Shown here piece after piece: positions 25,987-34,851 of a DNA stretch of 64,000 bases. Position 1 is the stretch's first letter; the number at the start of each line of letters is the position of its first letter. A program made the position numbers and the translations under genes. Origin of the DNA: an uncultured Alsobacter sp. Lineage in GTDB: Bacteria > Pseudomonadota > Alphaproteobacteria > Rhizobiales > Beijerinckiaceae. The notes under the pieces were generated by a model that saw nothing but the letters and a program-made list of their open reading frames with translations, was not told where the DNA came from and did not search any database. Location: contig NZ_CAMFHB010000027.1 in assembly GCF_945952055.1 (NCBI RefSeq), forward strand, positions 24,610-88,609. Reading direction: 5' to 3'.

Positions 25987-27609
25987 TCAAATTTTGTCAG
26001 CAATCTCACCGGAAGCGCCCAGCAGGCCGCGCCGTCCGAGTTCCTCCTTCACCAGCTTCTTCGGCACCTTTCCGTAGCCGGATTTCGGCAAAGCCTCCCA
26101 GAAGAAGACTCGCTTGGGCAGCTTGTAACGCGCCACATGGGAGGCCAGCCATGACAGCAGGTCAGCCTCGTCGAGCTTGCTTTTGTCCCGCAGCACGCAC
26201 ACGGCAACGCCGACCTCGCCCCACTTCGGATCGGGCACGCCAACGATCGCAACCTCGCTGACAGCGTCGTGCGTGAGGATCTTCTCTTCAATTTCTCGCG
26301 GGTAGATGTTGGATCCGCCGGAAATGTACATGTCCGAGGAGCGCCCGGTCAGGTAGATGTATCCTGCGTCGTCGCGGTAGCCCAGGTCACCGGTGCGGAA
26401 CCAGCCATTGCGGAAAGATTTCGCGTTGGCTTCGGGGTTCTCGAAGTAGCCGGCGAAGACCGCCGGTCCCTTCGCGCAGATCTCGCCCGTTTCGCCCTGG
26501 CCAAGTTCGTTCCCGTTCTCGTCCTGCACGGAGACCTGCATGCCCGTTCGCTCGAAGCCGCACGTTCCGGGGCGACGCTCCTCGGCGTCGGCATCGTGTT
26601 CTCTCGCGGGCAGGACCGTGATGTTGCCCGTCACTTCGGCCAGGCCGTAGTACTGCACCAGGACCTGCCCGAGCTTTTCGAGAGCGAGCTTCTGGTCCTT
26701 GCGATACATCGGCGCGCCCGCATAGACGACGTGGCGCAAGCTGGAATGATCGTAGCGATCGACACTGGCGTCCTCGACCAGCATCTTCAGGATCGTCGGC
26801 ACGGTGAAGAGGTTCGTCAAGCGATGGCGTTCGATCAGGGCAAAGGCCGTGGCGGGGTCGAACTTGTCGGACGGCATCAGGACCGTCATCGCGCCGCGGG
26901 CCATGATGTCGAGGAGGTGGACGCCGGCGCCGTGCGACAGCGGCGCAAGAACGAGCGATCCGTCCTCCTCGGTGCTGCCGGGGAGCAGATCGCAAAGATG
27001 GTTCGTGATCACGAAGCCCATCTGGCCGTGGGTCAGGACAGCGGCTTTCGGGCGACCCGTCGTGCCTGACGTGAAGAACAGCCAGCAGGCACTATCCCAC
27101 TCGACCGGCGCATTCGGGACAATATGTCCGAGGTGGGCATCGACGAGGGCGCCGACCGAGCTTTTCGTGGGCTCCGCACCTCCTCCCGTCAGCCAGACGC
27201 AGCGGTTGCCCGCAACGGCCTGGCGCACCCGGTCTGCGTGCTCCGGGAAGTCGGCCTGGCACAGCATCACGCGGGGCTGCGTGACCTCGGCCATGTACAC
27301 CACTTCCTCGGGCGTCAACCGGAAATTGGTCGGAACCAGGACCGCTCCGATCCGGAACGTCGCCAGCATCGCCTCGAGCATCTCGTTGCTGTTCTTGCTG
27401 TGGACCAGAACGGCCTCGCCCGGCTGGACACCCAGTTCCAAGAGCCCGGCCGCCAGGGCCGAGACGCGGGCGTCCAGGTCCCGCCAGGTCCACGATGCGT
27501 CACGCCACACAAGCGCGGTCCGCTCTGGAAACCGCCGGGCATTCTGGGTGAGCATGTAGGCGAGGTTCACGGCGGAGCGTGAAACGGGCGCCTGATGGAT
27601 CTGCTTCAT
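25987..27609 (-). CDS. Acyl-CoA synthetase (AMP-dependent ligase)
   Basis: A 540-residue adenylate-forming enzyme that activates a carboxylic acid with ATP and CoA. Visible are the P-loop-like TSGTTGRPK (180-188), YYGLAEVTG, the hinge RTGDLGYRDDAGY and the C-terminal catalytic lysine in SGYGKVPKK. Length and motif order are complete. It is the last gene of the TRAP/thiolase operon, and its start overlaps the thiolase stop by four bases. It probably charges the acid brought in by the TRAP system so that the thiolase can act. Chain length cannot be told; a short or medium chain or aromatic acid is likely. Confidence 0.93.
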   Translation of the reverse strand: MKQIHQAPVSRSAVNLAYMLTQNARRFPERTALVWRDASWTWRDLDARVSALAAGLLELGVQPGEAVLVHSKNSNEMLEAMLATFRIGAVLVPTNFRLTPEEVVYMAEVTQPRVMLCQADFPEHADRVRQAVAGNRCVWLTGGGAEPTKSSVGALVDAHLGHIVPNAPVEWDSACWLFFTSGTTGRPKAAVLTHGQMGFVITNHLCDLLPGSTEEDGSLVLAPLSHGAGVHLLDIMARGAMTVLMPSDKFDPATAFALIERHRLTNLFTVPTILKMLVEDASVDRYDHSSLRHVVYAGAPMYRKDQKLALEKLGQVLVQYYGLAEVTGNITVLPAREHDADAEERRPGTCGFERTGMQVSVQDENGNELGQGETGEICAKGPAVFAGYFENPEANAKSFRNGWFRTGDLGYRDDAGYIYLTGRSSDMYISGGSNIYPREIEEKILTHDAVSEVAIVGVPDPKWGEVGVAVCVLRDKSKLDEADLLSWLASHVARYKLPKRVFFWEALPKSGYGKVPKKLVKEELGRRGLLGASGEIADKI

Positions 27610-28781
27610 CGCGCGCGCTCCAGGATCGACACATAGTTCGTGACGGCGGCCCCGCCCATGTTGAAGACGCCGGCCAGTTTGACATCCGGCAACTGCATCT
27701 CCCCGGCTTCGCCGACGAGCTGCATGGCCGCCATCACATGCTGCGAAACACCGGTCGCACCGAGCGGGTGCCCCTTGGCCTTCAGGCCGCCCGAGACGTT
27801 GACCGGCAACCTGCCGCCGCGCTCGGTCATTCCTTCGCGAATGGCGCGCCAGCCCTGGCCGCTCGGAACGAGGCCCATGGCCTCGTACTCGATCATCTCG
27901 GCGACCGTGAAGCAGTCGTGCGTCTCGACCAGGCTTAGGTCATCGATCGAAATGCCGGCTTCCGACTTGGCTTTTTCCCACGCGTAACGAGCTCCCTCGA
28001 ACGCGATCGGGTCGCGCTTGGACAGGGGCAGATAGTCGTTGACGTGGGTCCGCGCACGAAACCGGATCGCCCGCCTGCCCAGGGCAGCCGCCGTGGCCTC
28101 ATCGGCAATCACCACGGCAGCGGCGCCGTCCGACACCATCGAGCAGTCGGTGCGGCGCAGCGGACCGGCGACCAGGGGGTTGCGATCCGATATCTCGTTG
28201 CAGAACGCGAAACCGAGCGCTCGCTGGACGTGGGCGAGCGGGTTGTGCTGGGCATTAGCGTGGTTCTTGGCCGCGATCATGGCCATCTCTTCGCGCCGGT
28301 CGCCATGACGCTCGAAATAGGCCTCGGCGATGCGGCCGAAGATGCCCGCGAACCCCAACGGGTTTTCCTCTTCCTTTCGGTAGCATCCGCTGAGGAGGAC
28401 GTTGGGAATGAGCTTCGACGGCAGGGCCGTCATCTTCTCGGCGCCGACGGCCAGAGCGATCCGGCCACGGCCGCTTTCGATGTAGTCGAGCGCGGCATGC
28501 AAGGCGGCGCTGCCGGTAGCGCAGGCATTCTCGACGTGCACCACCGGCGTGAAGCGCATGGCGGGCTCTCCGAGGGACAGCAATCCTCCTTCGAAGCCCT
28601 GCGGCGTCAGTCCATTGTTGAAGACGCCGACAGACGCGAACCCGACATCCTGAGGCGCGATGCCGGCATGGTCGAGCGCAGGTCCTGCGACGCTGGCAAT
28701 CAGGCTTTCGACGTCAGGACGATCATCAAGTCTGCCAAAGGGAGAGTGAGACCACCCGACAATGCAGGCACGGTTTGACAT
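27606..28781 (-). CDS. Thiolase family protein, SCP-x type
   Basis: A 391-residue thiolase of the SCP2/SCP-x subgroup that cleaves or forms 3-ketoacyl-CoA. The nucleophile is in HVENACATGSAAL (Cys87); the late HDCFTVAEM and GGLKAKGHPLGATG carry the subgroup's His/Cys pair. Unlike many SCP-x-type operons there is no separate small OB-fold (DUF35) partner next to it. It is coupled to the CoA ligase downstream and lies 54 bases after the TRAP transporter gene. Role: release of acetyl- or propionyl-CoA from the activated substrate, by inference. Confidence 0.92.
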   Translation of the reverse strand: MSNRACIVGWSHSPFGRLDDRPDVESLIASVAGPALDHAGIAPQDVGFASVGVFNNGLTPQGFEGGLLSLGEPAMRFTPVVHVENACATGSAALHAALDYIESGRGRIALAVGAEKMTALPSKLIPNVLLSGCYRKEEENPLGFAGIFGRIAEAYFERHGDRREEMAMIAAKNHANAQHNPLAHVQRALGFAFCNEISDRNPLVAGPLRRTDCSMVSDGAAAVVIADEATAAALGRRAIRFRARTHVNDYLPLSKRDPIAFEGARYAWEKAKSEAGISIDDLSLVETHDCFTVAEMIEYEAMGLVPSGQGWRAIREGMTERGGRLPVNVSGGLKAKGHPLGATGVSQHVMAAMQLVGEAGEMQLPDVKLAGVFNMGGAAVTNYVSILERAR

Positions 28782-28835
28782 TGAGGACCTCCGGTAATCG
28801 GACTGGGGGGCGTCGCGGGCGTGCCTGGCTGCGGG

Positions 28836-30722
28836 TCAGAGAAACCCGATCGAAAGCCAGGGAACTGCTGCAACAATGATGGTCCCGATCAGCAGGGCGA
28901 GCATGTAGCCGACCAGGGGGCGAATGCCTTTATCCGGATGCACGCGTCCGATGACACAGGCCGAGTAATAGCCGACGCCCAGTGGCGGTGCGAAAAGGCC
29001 GAGGCCCATCGCGAGGACGACAACCATGGCGTAGTGGACCTCGTGGACGCCAAGCTGTCGGGCGATCGGAAACAGAAGCGGACCAAACAGCACCACGGCC
29101 GGAATGCCTTCGAGCACCGAGCCCAGGATCACGAAGGCCACCAGCGACACGGCGAGGAACATCGGCTTGCCGCCCGGCAGCGTTGCCATCATCGCTGCCA
29201 GGGATCGCGAGAAGCCCGACTGCGTGAGCCCCCAGGCCATGGCCGTGGCCGTGCCAATTATCAGGAGGATGGCGCCGGAGAGTGATGCGGTCGCCACCAG
29301 CATCGGTCCGATCCGTCTCCAGTCGAACTGACGGTATACCAGCATGCCAACGATCACCGCGTAGGCAATGCCGAGCGTCGACACCTCGGTCGCCGTCGCC
29401 ACGCCTTCGACAACGGCAGCGCGGATCACGAACGGCAGGGCGAGGGCCGGCAGGGCGACGACGGCCAGCCTGGACAGTTCGCGCCGGGACGTACGCCTCA
29501 CATGGCTGAGGTCTTCGCCGCGATACCTCCACCACACCACGGCGCAGAGGCCGGCGCCGAGCAGCAGGGCAGGCAGCAGGCCGGCCGTGAAGAGAGCCGC
29601 GATGGAGACCCCGGTCACCGAACCGATCGTAATGAGCACGAGACTCGGCGGAACGGTCTCGGTTTGCGCGCCGGTGGCCGCCAGGAGGGCAACGAGTTCG
29701 CCCTCGTCCGCTCCGCGTTTCTTCATCTCCGGAAACAGCGCCGGCGCAATGGCGGCCATGTCGGCGGCCTTCGACCCCGAGATCCCCGAGACGAGATACA
29801 TGGCGCCGATCAGGACATAGGACAGGCCACCCCTGACATGCCCCAGGAGCCCGGCCAGGAAGCCGATCAGCGCTCGAGCCATGCCGGTCATCTCGATCAG
29901 CAGCCCAAGGAATACGAACAGCGGCACGGAGAGCAGGATGAGGTGGGACATTCCCTCGTCCATCCGACCGACCATCACGGGCAGAGGCGTCGAGGTGGAG
30001 AGCGCGAGATAGCCGACGGCACCGAGGCCAAAGGCCACCGCGATGGGAATTCCGGCGAACACGCAGCCCGATACGACACCGACGAAGAAGATCAGGAGAT
30101 TGAGCCTGCCCAGCCCCGGATAATATGACCGGCTGAGCCAGAAGAAGAGAACGACGAGCGAGACGGCTGCGACCGCCATGAGCCGCTGCCGGGCCGTCGC
30201 GTCCCGCAAGAGCCGCAGGCCGCAGAAGGCCGCCATCAGGGCAACCCCGACCGGAAGTGCGAAGGCTCGCCACGCGTTGGAGATGCCGAGCGCCGGCGTG
30301 GTGATCGCCGCTTCGTCGACCGCATACTCCCATGCAGGCCACGCGATCATGGCCAGAAACGCGAGGCAGGCTGCGATGGCGCCCGCCTCGAACACGCCGC
30401 TTGTGGCAGGAGAAAGCTTTCCGACGACAGCCGTCATTCGCATGTGCTCGCCTCGCCGAAACGCGACCACTGCCCCCAGCATGGCAAGCCAGAGGAACAG
30501 GATCGCAGCCAGTTCGTCCGACCACAGCAGTGGCGCGTGCAGGACGAAGCGGGCGATGACCCCGGCCAGCAGCACACCGATCTCCACGATGACGAGCAAT
30601 CCAGCCGTGACCTCCACCATCGCGCCGAGGGTGGCCTCGGCCCGATCCAGCCAGGCGTCGCGATGGATGCGTCGGCCGGCAGGTTCCGCCCTGGACGCCT
30701 CGGCTGGATCGGACGTGATCAT
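28836..30722 (-). CDS. TRAP transporter fused small and large permease (DctQ-DctM)
   Basis: A 628-residue fusion of both membrane parts of a TRAP importer. Residues 30-190 form the four-helix DctQ-like part (WSDELAAILFLWLAMLGA is typical). Residues 195-628 form the DctM-like part with about 12 helices and conserved GIPIAVAFGLGA, SGSKAADMAAIAPALFP and GATTPP-like ETVPPSLVLI blocks. TRAP systems import carboxylates with a sodium gradient. The matching binding protein gene lies ten bases upstream. The acid is probably the substrate of the ligase and thiolase downstream. Confidence 0.93.
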   Translation of the reverse strand: MITSDPAEASRAEPAGRRIHRDAWLDRAEATLGAMVEVTAGLLVIVEIGVLLAGVIARFVLHAPLLWSDELAAILFLWLAMLGAVVAFRRGEHMRMTAVVGKLSPATSGVFEAGAIAACLAFLAMIAWPAWEYAVDEAAITTPALGISNAWRAFALPVGVALMAAFCGLRLLRDATARQRLMAVAAVSLVVLFFWLSRSYYPGLGRLNLLIFFVGVVSGCVFAGIPIAVAFGLGAVGYLALSTSTPLPVMVGRMDEGMSHLILLSVPLFVFLGLLIEMTGMARALIGFLAGLLGHVRGGLSYVLIGAMYLVSGISGSKAADMAAIAPALFPEMKKRGADEGELVALLAATGAQTETVPPSLVLITIGSVTGVSIAALFTAGLLPALLLGAGLCAVVWWRYRGEDLSHVRRTSRRELSRLAVVALPALALPFVIRAAVVEGVATATEVSTLGIAYAVIVGMLVYRQFDWRRIGPMLVATASLSGAILLIIGTATAMAWGLTQSGFSRSLAAMMATLPGGKPMFLAVSLVAFVILGSVLEGIPAVVLFGPLLFPIARQLGVHEVHYAMVVVLAMGLGLFAPPLGVGYYSACVIGRVHPDKGIRPLVGYMLALLIGTIIVAAVPWLSIGFL

Positions 30723-30731
30723 GATCGACGC

Positions 30732-31748
30732 TCAGCCAAGCTTGCCCGTATAGCGTTCGAGGGCAGCCCACGCCTCGTCGCCGAACTTGCCTTTCCACTC
30801 GCTGTAATAGCCGGCCTTCTGGAGCTTCTCCTTGAACGGTTCCGTCTTCGGAGAATTGAAGACCATGCCCTTGCCAACCAGCTCCTGCTGGAAGCCCGAG
30901 TTCAGGGCCGCCATGTCGGCACGTTCCTGGGCTGCCGCGGCGTCCAGATGCTTTGTCGCGATGTCGCGAACGGATGCAGGCAGCCGCTCCCAGGCGCGGC
31001 GGTTCGCCAGGAACCAGAAACCGTCCCAGCTATGGTTCGTCAGAGAGCAGTACTTCTGTACTTCGTAGAGCTTGAAGAGCGACACGACCGAGAGCGGGTT
31101 TTCATGCGCGTCGACGACCTTCGTCTGGAGCGCCGTGTACATCTCGGACGCGTTGATGGAGGCTGGCGCCGCGTCGAAGGCCTTGAACATCGACGTCAGC
31201 ATCGGCGAGACCGGCACGCGGATCTTCAATCCCTTGAAGTCGTCGGGGGAGTTGATCGGCTTCACCGAGGTCGTGGTCTGGCGGAAACCGTTGTCCCAGA
31301 TCTTGTCCATGGCGACGAGGTTGGCCTTGCCGATCTGGCCGCGGATGTAGGCGCCAAGATCGCCGTCCATGGCACGCCACACCGCGTCATAGTCGGGAAA
31401 CGCGAAGCCGACGCCATAGAGGGACGCGTTGGGGACGAGCGTCGACAGGATGAGGCCGGACAGGGTGAAGAACTCGATCCCGCCCGACCGGAGCTGGCTG
31501 AGCATGTCGGTGTCCGAGCCGAGCTGTCCGCTCGGGAAGAGCTGGATGTCGAGCCGACCTCCCGTCTCCTCGCGGATCTTGTCAGCGGCTTGCTTGCCCC
31601 GGATGTTGACCGGGTGCGTCATGGGAAGGTTGGTTGCAAACTTGTACGTGAACTCGGCGGTCTGGGCACGGGCACCGAGGAAGGGCATCGCGGTCGCCGA
31701 TGCGGAGAGTGCAGCAGTTTGGATCAGCCTGCGTCGCGTGATGGTCAT
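30732..31748 (-). CDS. TRAP transporter substrate-binding protein (DctP family)
   Basis: The ATG at 31748 (AGAGGA upstream) gives 338 residues with a twin-arginine-like signal, TRRRLIQTAALSASA, and cleavage near GARAQ. The mature protein has DctP landmarks: NLPMTHPVNIRGKQAADKI, LFPSGQLGSD, and a Arg-containing GLKIRVPVSP block that binds the substrate carboxylate. It would capture an organic acid in the periplasm and hand it to the fused permease. It sits between the duplicated-domain protein and the permease gene, in the IclR-linked operon. Confidence 0.93.
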   Translation of the reverse strand: MTITRRRLIQTAALSASATAMPFLGARAQTAEFTYKFATNLPMTHPVNIRGKQAADKIREETGGRLDIQLFPSGQLGSDTDMLSQLRSGGIEFFTLSGLILSTLVPNASLYGVGFAFPDYDAVWRAMDGDLGAYIRGQIGKANLVAMDKIWDNGFRQTTTSVKPINSPDDFKGLKIRVPVSPMLTSMFKAFDAAPASINASEMYTALQTKVVDAHENPLSVVSLFKLYEVQKYCSLTNHSWDGFWFLANRRAWERLPASVRDIATKHLDAAAAQERADMAALNSGFQQELVGKGMVFNSPKTEPFKEKLQKAGYYSEWKGKFGDEAWAALERYTGKLG

Positions 31749-31842
31749 GGGTGTTTCCTCTGCTTCATGATGAGTTGCGCCGGGTGTTCCGGCTGCACCG
31801 TTCGCGGGTGTCATGGGCAGCGGGACACCGCTGCCGGTTCGG

Positions 31843-32679
31843 CTACCTGTCAGACGAGGCGAGGTGCTGCTTCGCCGGCAGCGTCGCCTGGAGACGGGCG
31901 ACGTAGTCCCGCACCGTCATGCCGAGCCTCGCTCCATGCGCGGCTGCCGTCGCATTGACGAAGGACAGGATCCCGCTCTCGAAGACCGATGTTCCATTGC
32001 CGATTCGCGCGCTCGTCACCGATGCGGCGGCTCCCGGCTTGTTGGCCTCGTCGAGCTTCTGAATACGCGTCACGGCGATGCCGTCTTTTCCGAACCCTGC
32101 GTCGCAGAAGACGATACCCAGGGCATCTCCGTTCAGCAGGAGGCGGCCGTCGAGCGGCAGAATGGCGCCGTGCGACCCGGCCACGGCGATGGAGCCGGCA
32201 TCTTCCGGGGCCAGCAGCGCCAGCGAGTCGATGATGACGACCGGCAGCGGCCCGAGATCGGACCGGACGAGGCGGCTCTCCGCCTTCGGAGGGACCTCGT
32301 AGCCGAAGGCCGACGCCGTCAGCATCACGGTGGCGCAGTCTTGCGTTCTTTGCCCCGCCTTGCACCCGAGCTTCGCCGCTGCCCGGTTCACATGGGAGAT
32401 GATCCCGCTCTCGAAATTGTCGCGCCCGTCTCCGATGCGGGCAGACAAGTGGGACGTCGCTGCCGCGGGCACCCCCAGTTCGTCGAAGTACCGGAGCGCG
32501 TGGATTCCTTCGTTGTCCATGCCGACACCGGCATCATTGAAGATGGCCGCACGGACCTGCGCGCGCGCGGCGCAAAATGCCGCGAATTCTCCGCCGTGCG
32601 AACCGGCGACGACGACCTTCCCGGCATATCCGAGATCGAGCTTCGTCACGGTATCCATCCAGACGATGTCGTGCTGCAT
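31843..32679 (-). CDS. Protein of unknown function with two tandem copies of one domain
   Basis: A 278-residue protein without signal or membrane helix. Halves 18-116 and 160-262 are clearly related: (V/A)VAGSHG, D-A-G-(V/F)-G, SARIG(D/N)G and FESGI(I/L)S(H/F)VN occur once in each, in the same order. The linker (117-160) is hydrophobic near PLPVVIIDSLALL. I recognise no family. The ATG overlaps the SDR stop by one base (TGATG), and the DctP gene follows, so it belongs to the TRAP catabolic operon. An enzyme acting on the imported acid, or a pseudo-dimer binding protein, is possible. The longer frame upstream is the shadow of the SDR gene. Confidence 0.82.
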   Translation of the reverse strand: MQHDIVWMDTVTKLDLGYAGKVVVAGSHGGEFAAFCAARAQVRAAIFNDAGVGMDNEGIHALRYFDELGVPAAATSHLSARIGDGRDNFESGIISHVNRAAAKLGCKAGQRTQDCATVMLTASAFGYEVPPKAESRLVRSDLGPLPVVIIDSLALLAPEDAGSIAVAGSHGAILPLDGRLLLNGDALGIVFCDAGFGKDGIAVTRIQKLDEANKPGAAASVTSARIGNGTSVFESGILSFVNATAAAHGARLGMTVRDYVARLQATLPAKQHLASSDR

Positions 32680-33485
32680 CACGCGGCCTCCCCACCCAGC
32701 CGAGGTTCGAACGCGCCCGCGGCGAACATCCCGCCGTCGACGCAGAGCGTGTGCCCGGTGACGTAGCCGGACCTCCGCGCGTCGAGGAGGAATGCGACGC
32801 CTTCGGCGATCTCCTCCGGAGCCCCGTAGCGGCCCTGCGGGACGGCACGCAGAAGACGATTGCGTTCCGGCCCGACGTGCAGTGCGGCGGCCATCGCGGT
32901 CAGCGTCGGACCCGGTGCCACCGTGTTGACGCGGACCTTCAAGGGCGCGAGCTCCAGCGCCATGATCTTGCTGAGCATTTCGAGCGCCGCCTTCGACGAC
33001 CCGTAGGTTGATCGCCCTGCGTTTGCGCGCAGGCCGGAGACGGACGAGATGTTGACGATGGCGCCGCCGCCGTCGGCTGCCATCCTTCGCGCTGCAGCCT
33101 GGCAAAGGGCGAAGGCTGAGACGAAGTTGATCTCCAGGACGGAGCGCAGCTTGTCGAGGTCGACATCCAGGAAGGGTGTGTTGTCTCCGACCGCGGCCGA
33201 GCACACCAAGCCGCGTAAACGGCACTCCGCCGGGAGAGCCGCCACGATCCGAACGATCTCCTGGACATTGGCGAGGTCGACCACCCGGGCCGTCAGTTCA
33301 CCAGGACTGCCGGCCTCCGCGGAAAGCTGGTCGAGCCCGGCCGCGTTGCGATCCACGGCAAGCACTCGCCACCGATCCCGAAGCAGAGCCATCGTCACTG
33401 CGCGACCGATCCCGGACGCCGCCCCCGTGACGACCGCGGTTGGCCACACCTCGACCGTTTCCGTCTCGTCGGAGATCTGCGTCAT
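32679..33485 (-). CDS. SDR family oxidoreductase
   Basis: A 268-residue classical short-chain dehydrogenase: cofactor motif VTGAASGIGRAV (about 20-31), an adenine-site Asp in AVDRNAAG favouring NAD, catalytic Ser in ISSVSGL, Tyr/Lys in YGSSKAALEML, and PG(P)TLTAMA after the active site. It is the first gene of the leftward TRAP/ligase/thiolase operon and is divergent from the IclR gene. A hydroxy-acid or alcohol dehydrogenase step in the pathway is the natural reading. Confidence 0.92.
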   Translation of the reverse strand: MTQISDETETVEVWPTAVVTGAASGIGRAVTMALLRDRWRVLAVDRNAAGLDQLSAEAGSPGELTARVVDLANVQEIVRIVAALPAECRLRGLVCSAAVGDNTPFLDVDLDKLRSVLEINFVSAFALCQAAARRMAADGGGAIVNISSVSGLRANAGRSTYGSSKAALEMLSKIMALELAPLKVRVNTVAPGPTLTAMAAALHVGPERNRLLRAVPQGRYGAPEEIAEGVAFLLDARRSGYVTGHTLCVDGGMFAAGAFEPRLGGEAA

Positions 33486-33540
33486 GCCGGGTCATTCCAT
33501 TGCGTGATCGTCACTGGCCCGGGCTTCACGCCGACAGGCC

Positions 33541-33634
33541 TAGTCCGAATATCGGTTCGCGCTGGAACGCTAATATGAGCCAATGACTGGACACAATGAC
33601 TGCCGTATGAAAAATTGGTCCGATATACGGACCA
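33541..33634. promoter_or_regulatory. Paired dyads between the SDR operon and iclR gene (candidate IclR operators)
   Basis: A perfect dyad TGGTCCG-N5-CGGACCA lies at 33616-33634, 18 bases before the iclR start. A degenerate copy, TAGTCCG-N5-CGGTTCG, lies at 33541-33559. The centres are 75 bases apart, close to seven helical turns. The 7-5-7 geometry fits IclR-family operators. Autoregulation plus control of the SDR/TRAP operon is inferred. Confidence 0.6.
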
Positions 33635-33652
33635 CGGTGCGGAGCCATCCAC

Positions 33653-34483
33653 GTGAAGAGCAGAGAGCCAGCCGAAGGAACCGGCGACGCCTCGCAGACA
33701 TTGCGACGCGGCCTGAACGTCCTGAAGTTGCTGACGCGGTTCCAGGCAGATGGACTTGGGGTCAGCGAGATCGCCCGCAGGCTCCAGCTCAGCAAAACCA
33801 CGGCCGTCAGGCTCACACGCACACTTCTCGACGAGAGGTTCGTCGCCCAGGACTCGACGTCCCGACGCTATCGGCTGGGGCCCGAGGCCTACGCGGTGGG
33901 CTTGGCGGCGGAGCCGAGCTACGCCCTTCAGCGGGTCGCCGCGCCCATCCTCCGGTCACTGGCGATGGAAACGGGTGACTGGATCTTCTTCACCGTCCGG
34001 CACGGCCTCGAGGCCATCTGCATCTCCCGCGCCAGCGCAAACAAGCATTACCCGCAGAAGGCGTTGCGCGTGGGGGACCGACATCCGCTCGGCCTGGGAA
34101 CGGGCGGGCTGGCCATACTCGCCGCCATGCCTGACACCCAGGTCGAAGAGACGATCAATGCCAATGCACGAGTATACGGCGTCGTGTACCCGAAGATGTC
34201 GGCAGAGATCGTCCGAAAAGAAGTCATCGAGACACGGCGCCGAGGATATGCGTTCGTTCCCGGCACACTGTCTCCCGGTTATTGGGGCGTCGGGGTGCCT
34301 ATCCTGCAGGGGACCGACAATCCGGTTGCGGCGATCGTGCTTGTTTCAACCGCGGACCGCATGGGCGATCAAAGGCGGGCAGCCTTGGGCGACCGCCTGC
34401 AGAGACTTGCAGGCGAGGTGATGGATCGCGCGTGGGCACCGTCGCAAACGGCGGGCGACGCGGCTTCGTACGAGGAGGCATGA
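33653..34483 (+). CDS. IclR family transcriptional regulator
   Basis: A 276-residue IclR protein. The N-terminal winged helix (about 14-76) has LRRGLNVLKLL, the helix-turn-helix GVSEIARRLQLSKTTAVRLTRTL and a wing SRRYRLGPEAY. The effector domain (about 95-265) shows the family GDRHPLGLGTGGLAILAAM and SPGYWGVGVPI blocks. It is divergent from the SDR/TRAP operon, and a perfect dyad lies just before its start. It most likely regulates that operon in response to the imported acid. Confidence 0.92.
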   Translation: MKSREPAEGTGDASQTLRRGLNVLKLLTRFQADGLGVSEIARRLQLSKTTAVRLTRTLLDERFVAQDSTSRRYRLGPEAYAVGLAAEPSYALQRVAAPILRSLAMETGDWIFFTVRHGLEAICISRASANKHYPQKALRVGDRHPLGLGTGGLAILAAMPDTQVEETINANARVYGVVYPKMSAEIVRKEVIETRRRGYAFVPGTLSPGYWGVGVPILQGTDNPVAAIVLVSTADRMGDQRRAALGDRLQRLAGEVMDRAWAPSQTAGDAASYEEA

Positions 34484-34851
34484 CGTTCGGCGCGACTGTG
34501 CTGTGCGAGGGCTCCCTGCACTTGAAGCTTCCGTCATGCCCGACACGAAGACAAGTCTTGACCAGCGGAGGCACCTATGGACGTCGACGGCACGTCGAAT
34601 CTGGCGTCCGAGAAAGACTTCCAATGTAGCCGTTCTACGTGCGGCACCCGGGTGTCTCGATGGAGTCCAGTCATTCGTGTTCTGAACCGGTTCGAGCTTG
34701 GGCAGCCAACGCAGGACAGAGTGCAATGGGAATGCATCGCCTCGTGGCCGCCCGACTTCCCGTCGCGTCCATGCACGAGAACTCGTCCCGTCGCTAGGCG
34801 AAGGGTCCCGCAGCGCTTGAGCCGGGTGATGGAACCCAGGTGCGCTAAGGC
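34484..34851. other. Convergent gap between iclR and isomerase genes
   Basis: A 368-base stretch between converging genes. A frame from an ATG at 34577 reads for about 15 codons before a stop, and longer frames have no ribosome site. The codon pattern is not gene-like. I see no convincing hairpin followed by T. Nothing else is recognised; decayed DNA is possible. Confidence 0.5.

Noticed and set aside
31843..33225. A 460-codon version of the duplicated-domain protein
   Set aside because: The first 182 codons overlap the SDR gene in another frame and are Arg-rich; homology between halves begins only after the Met at 32679.
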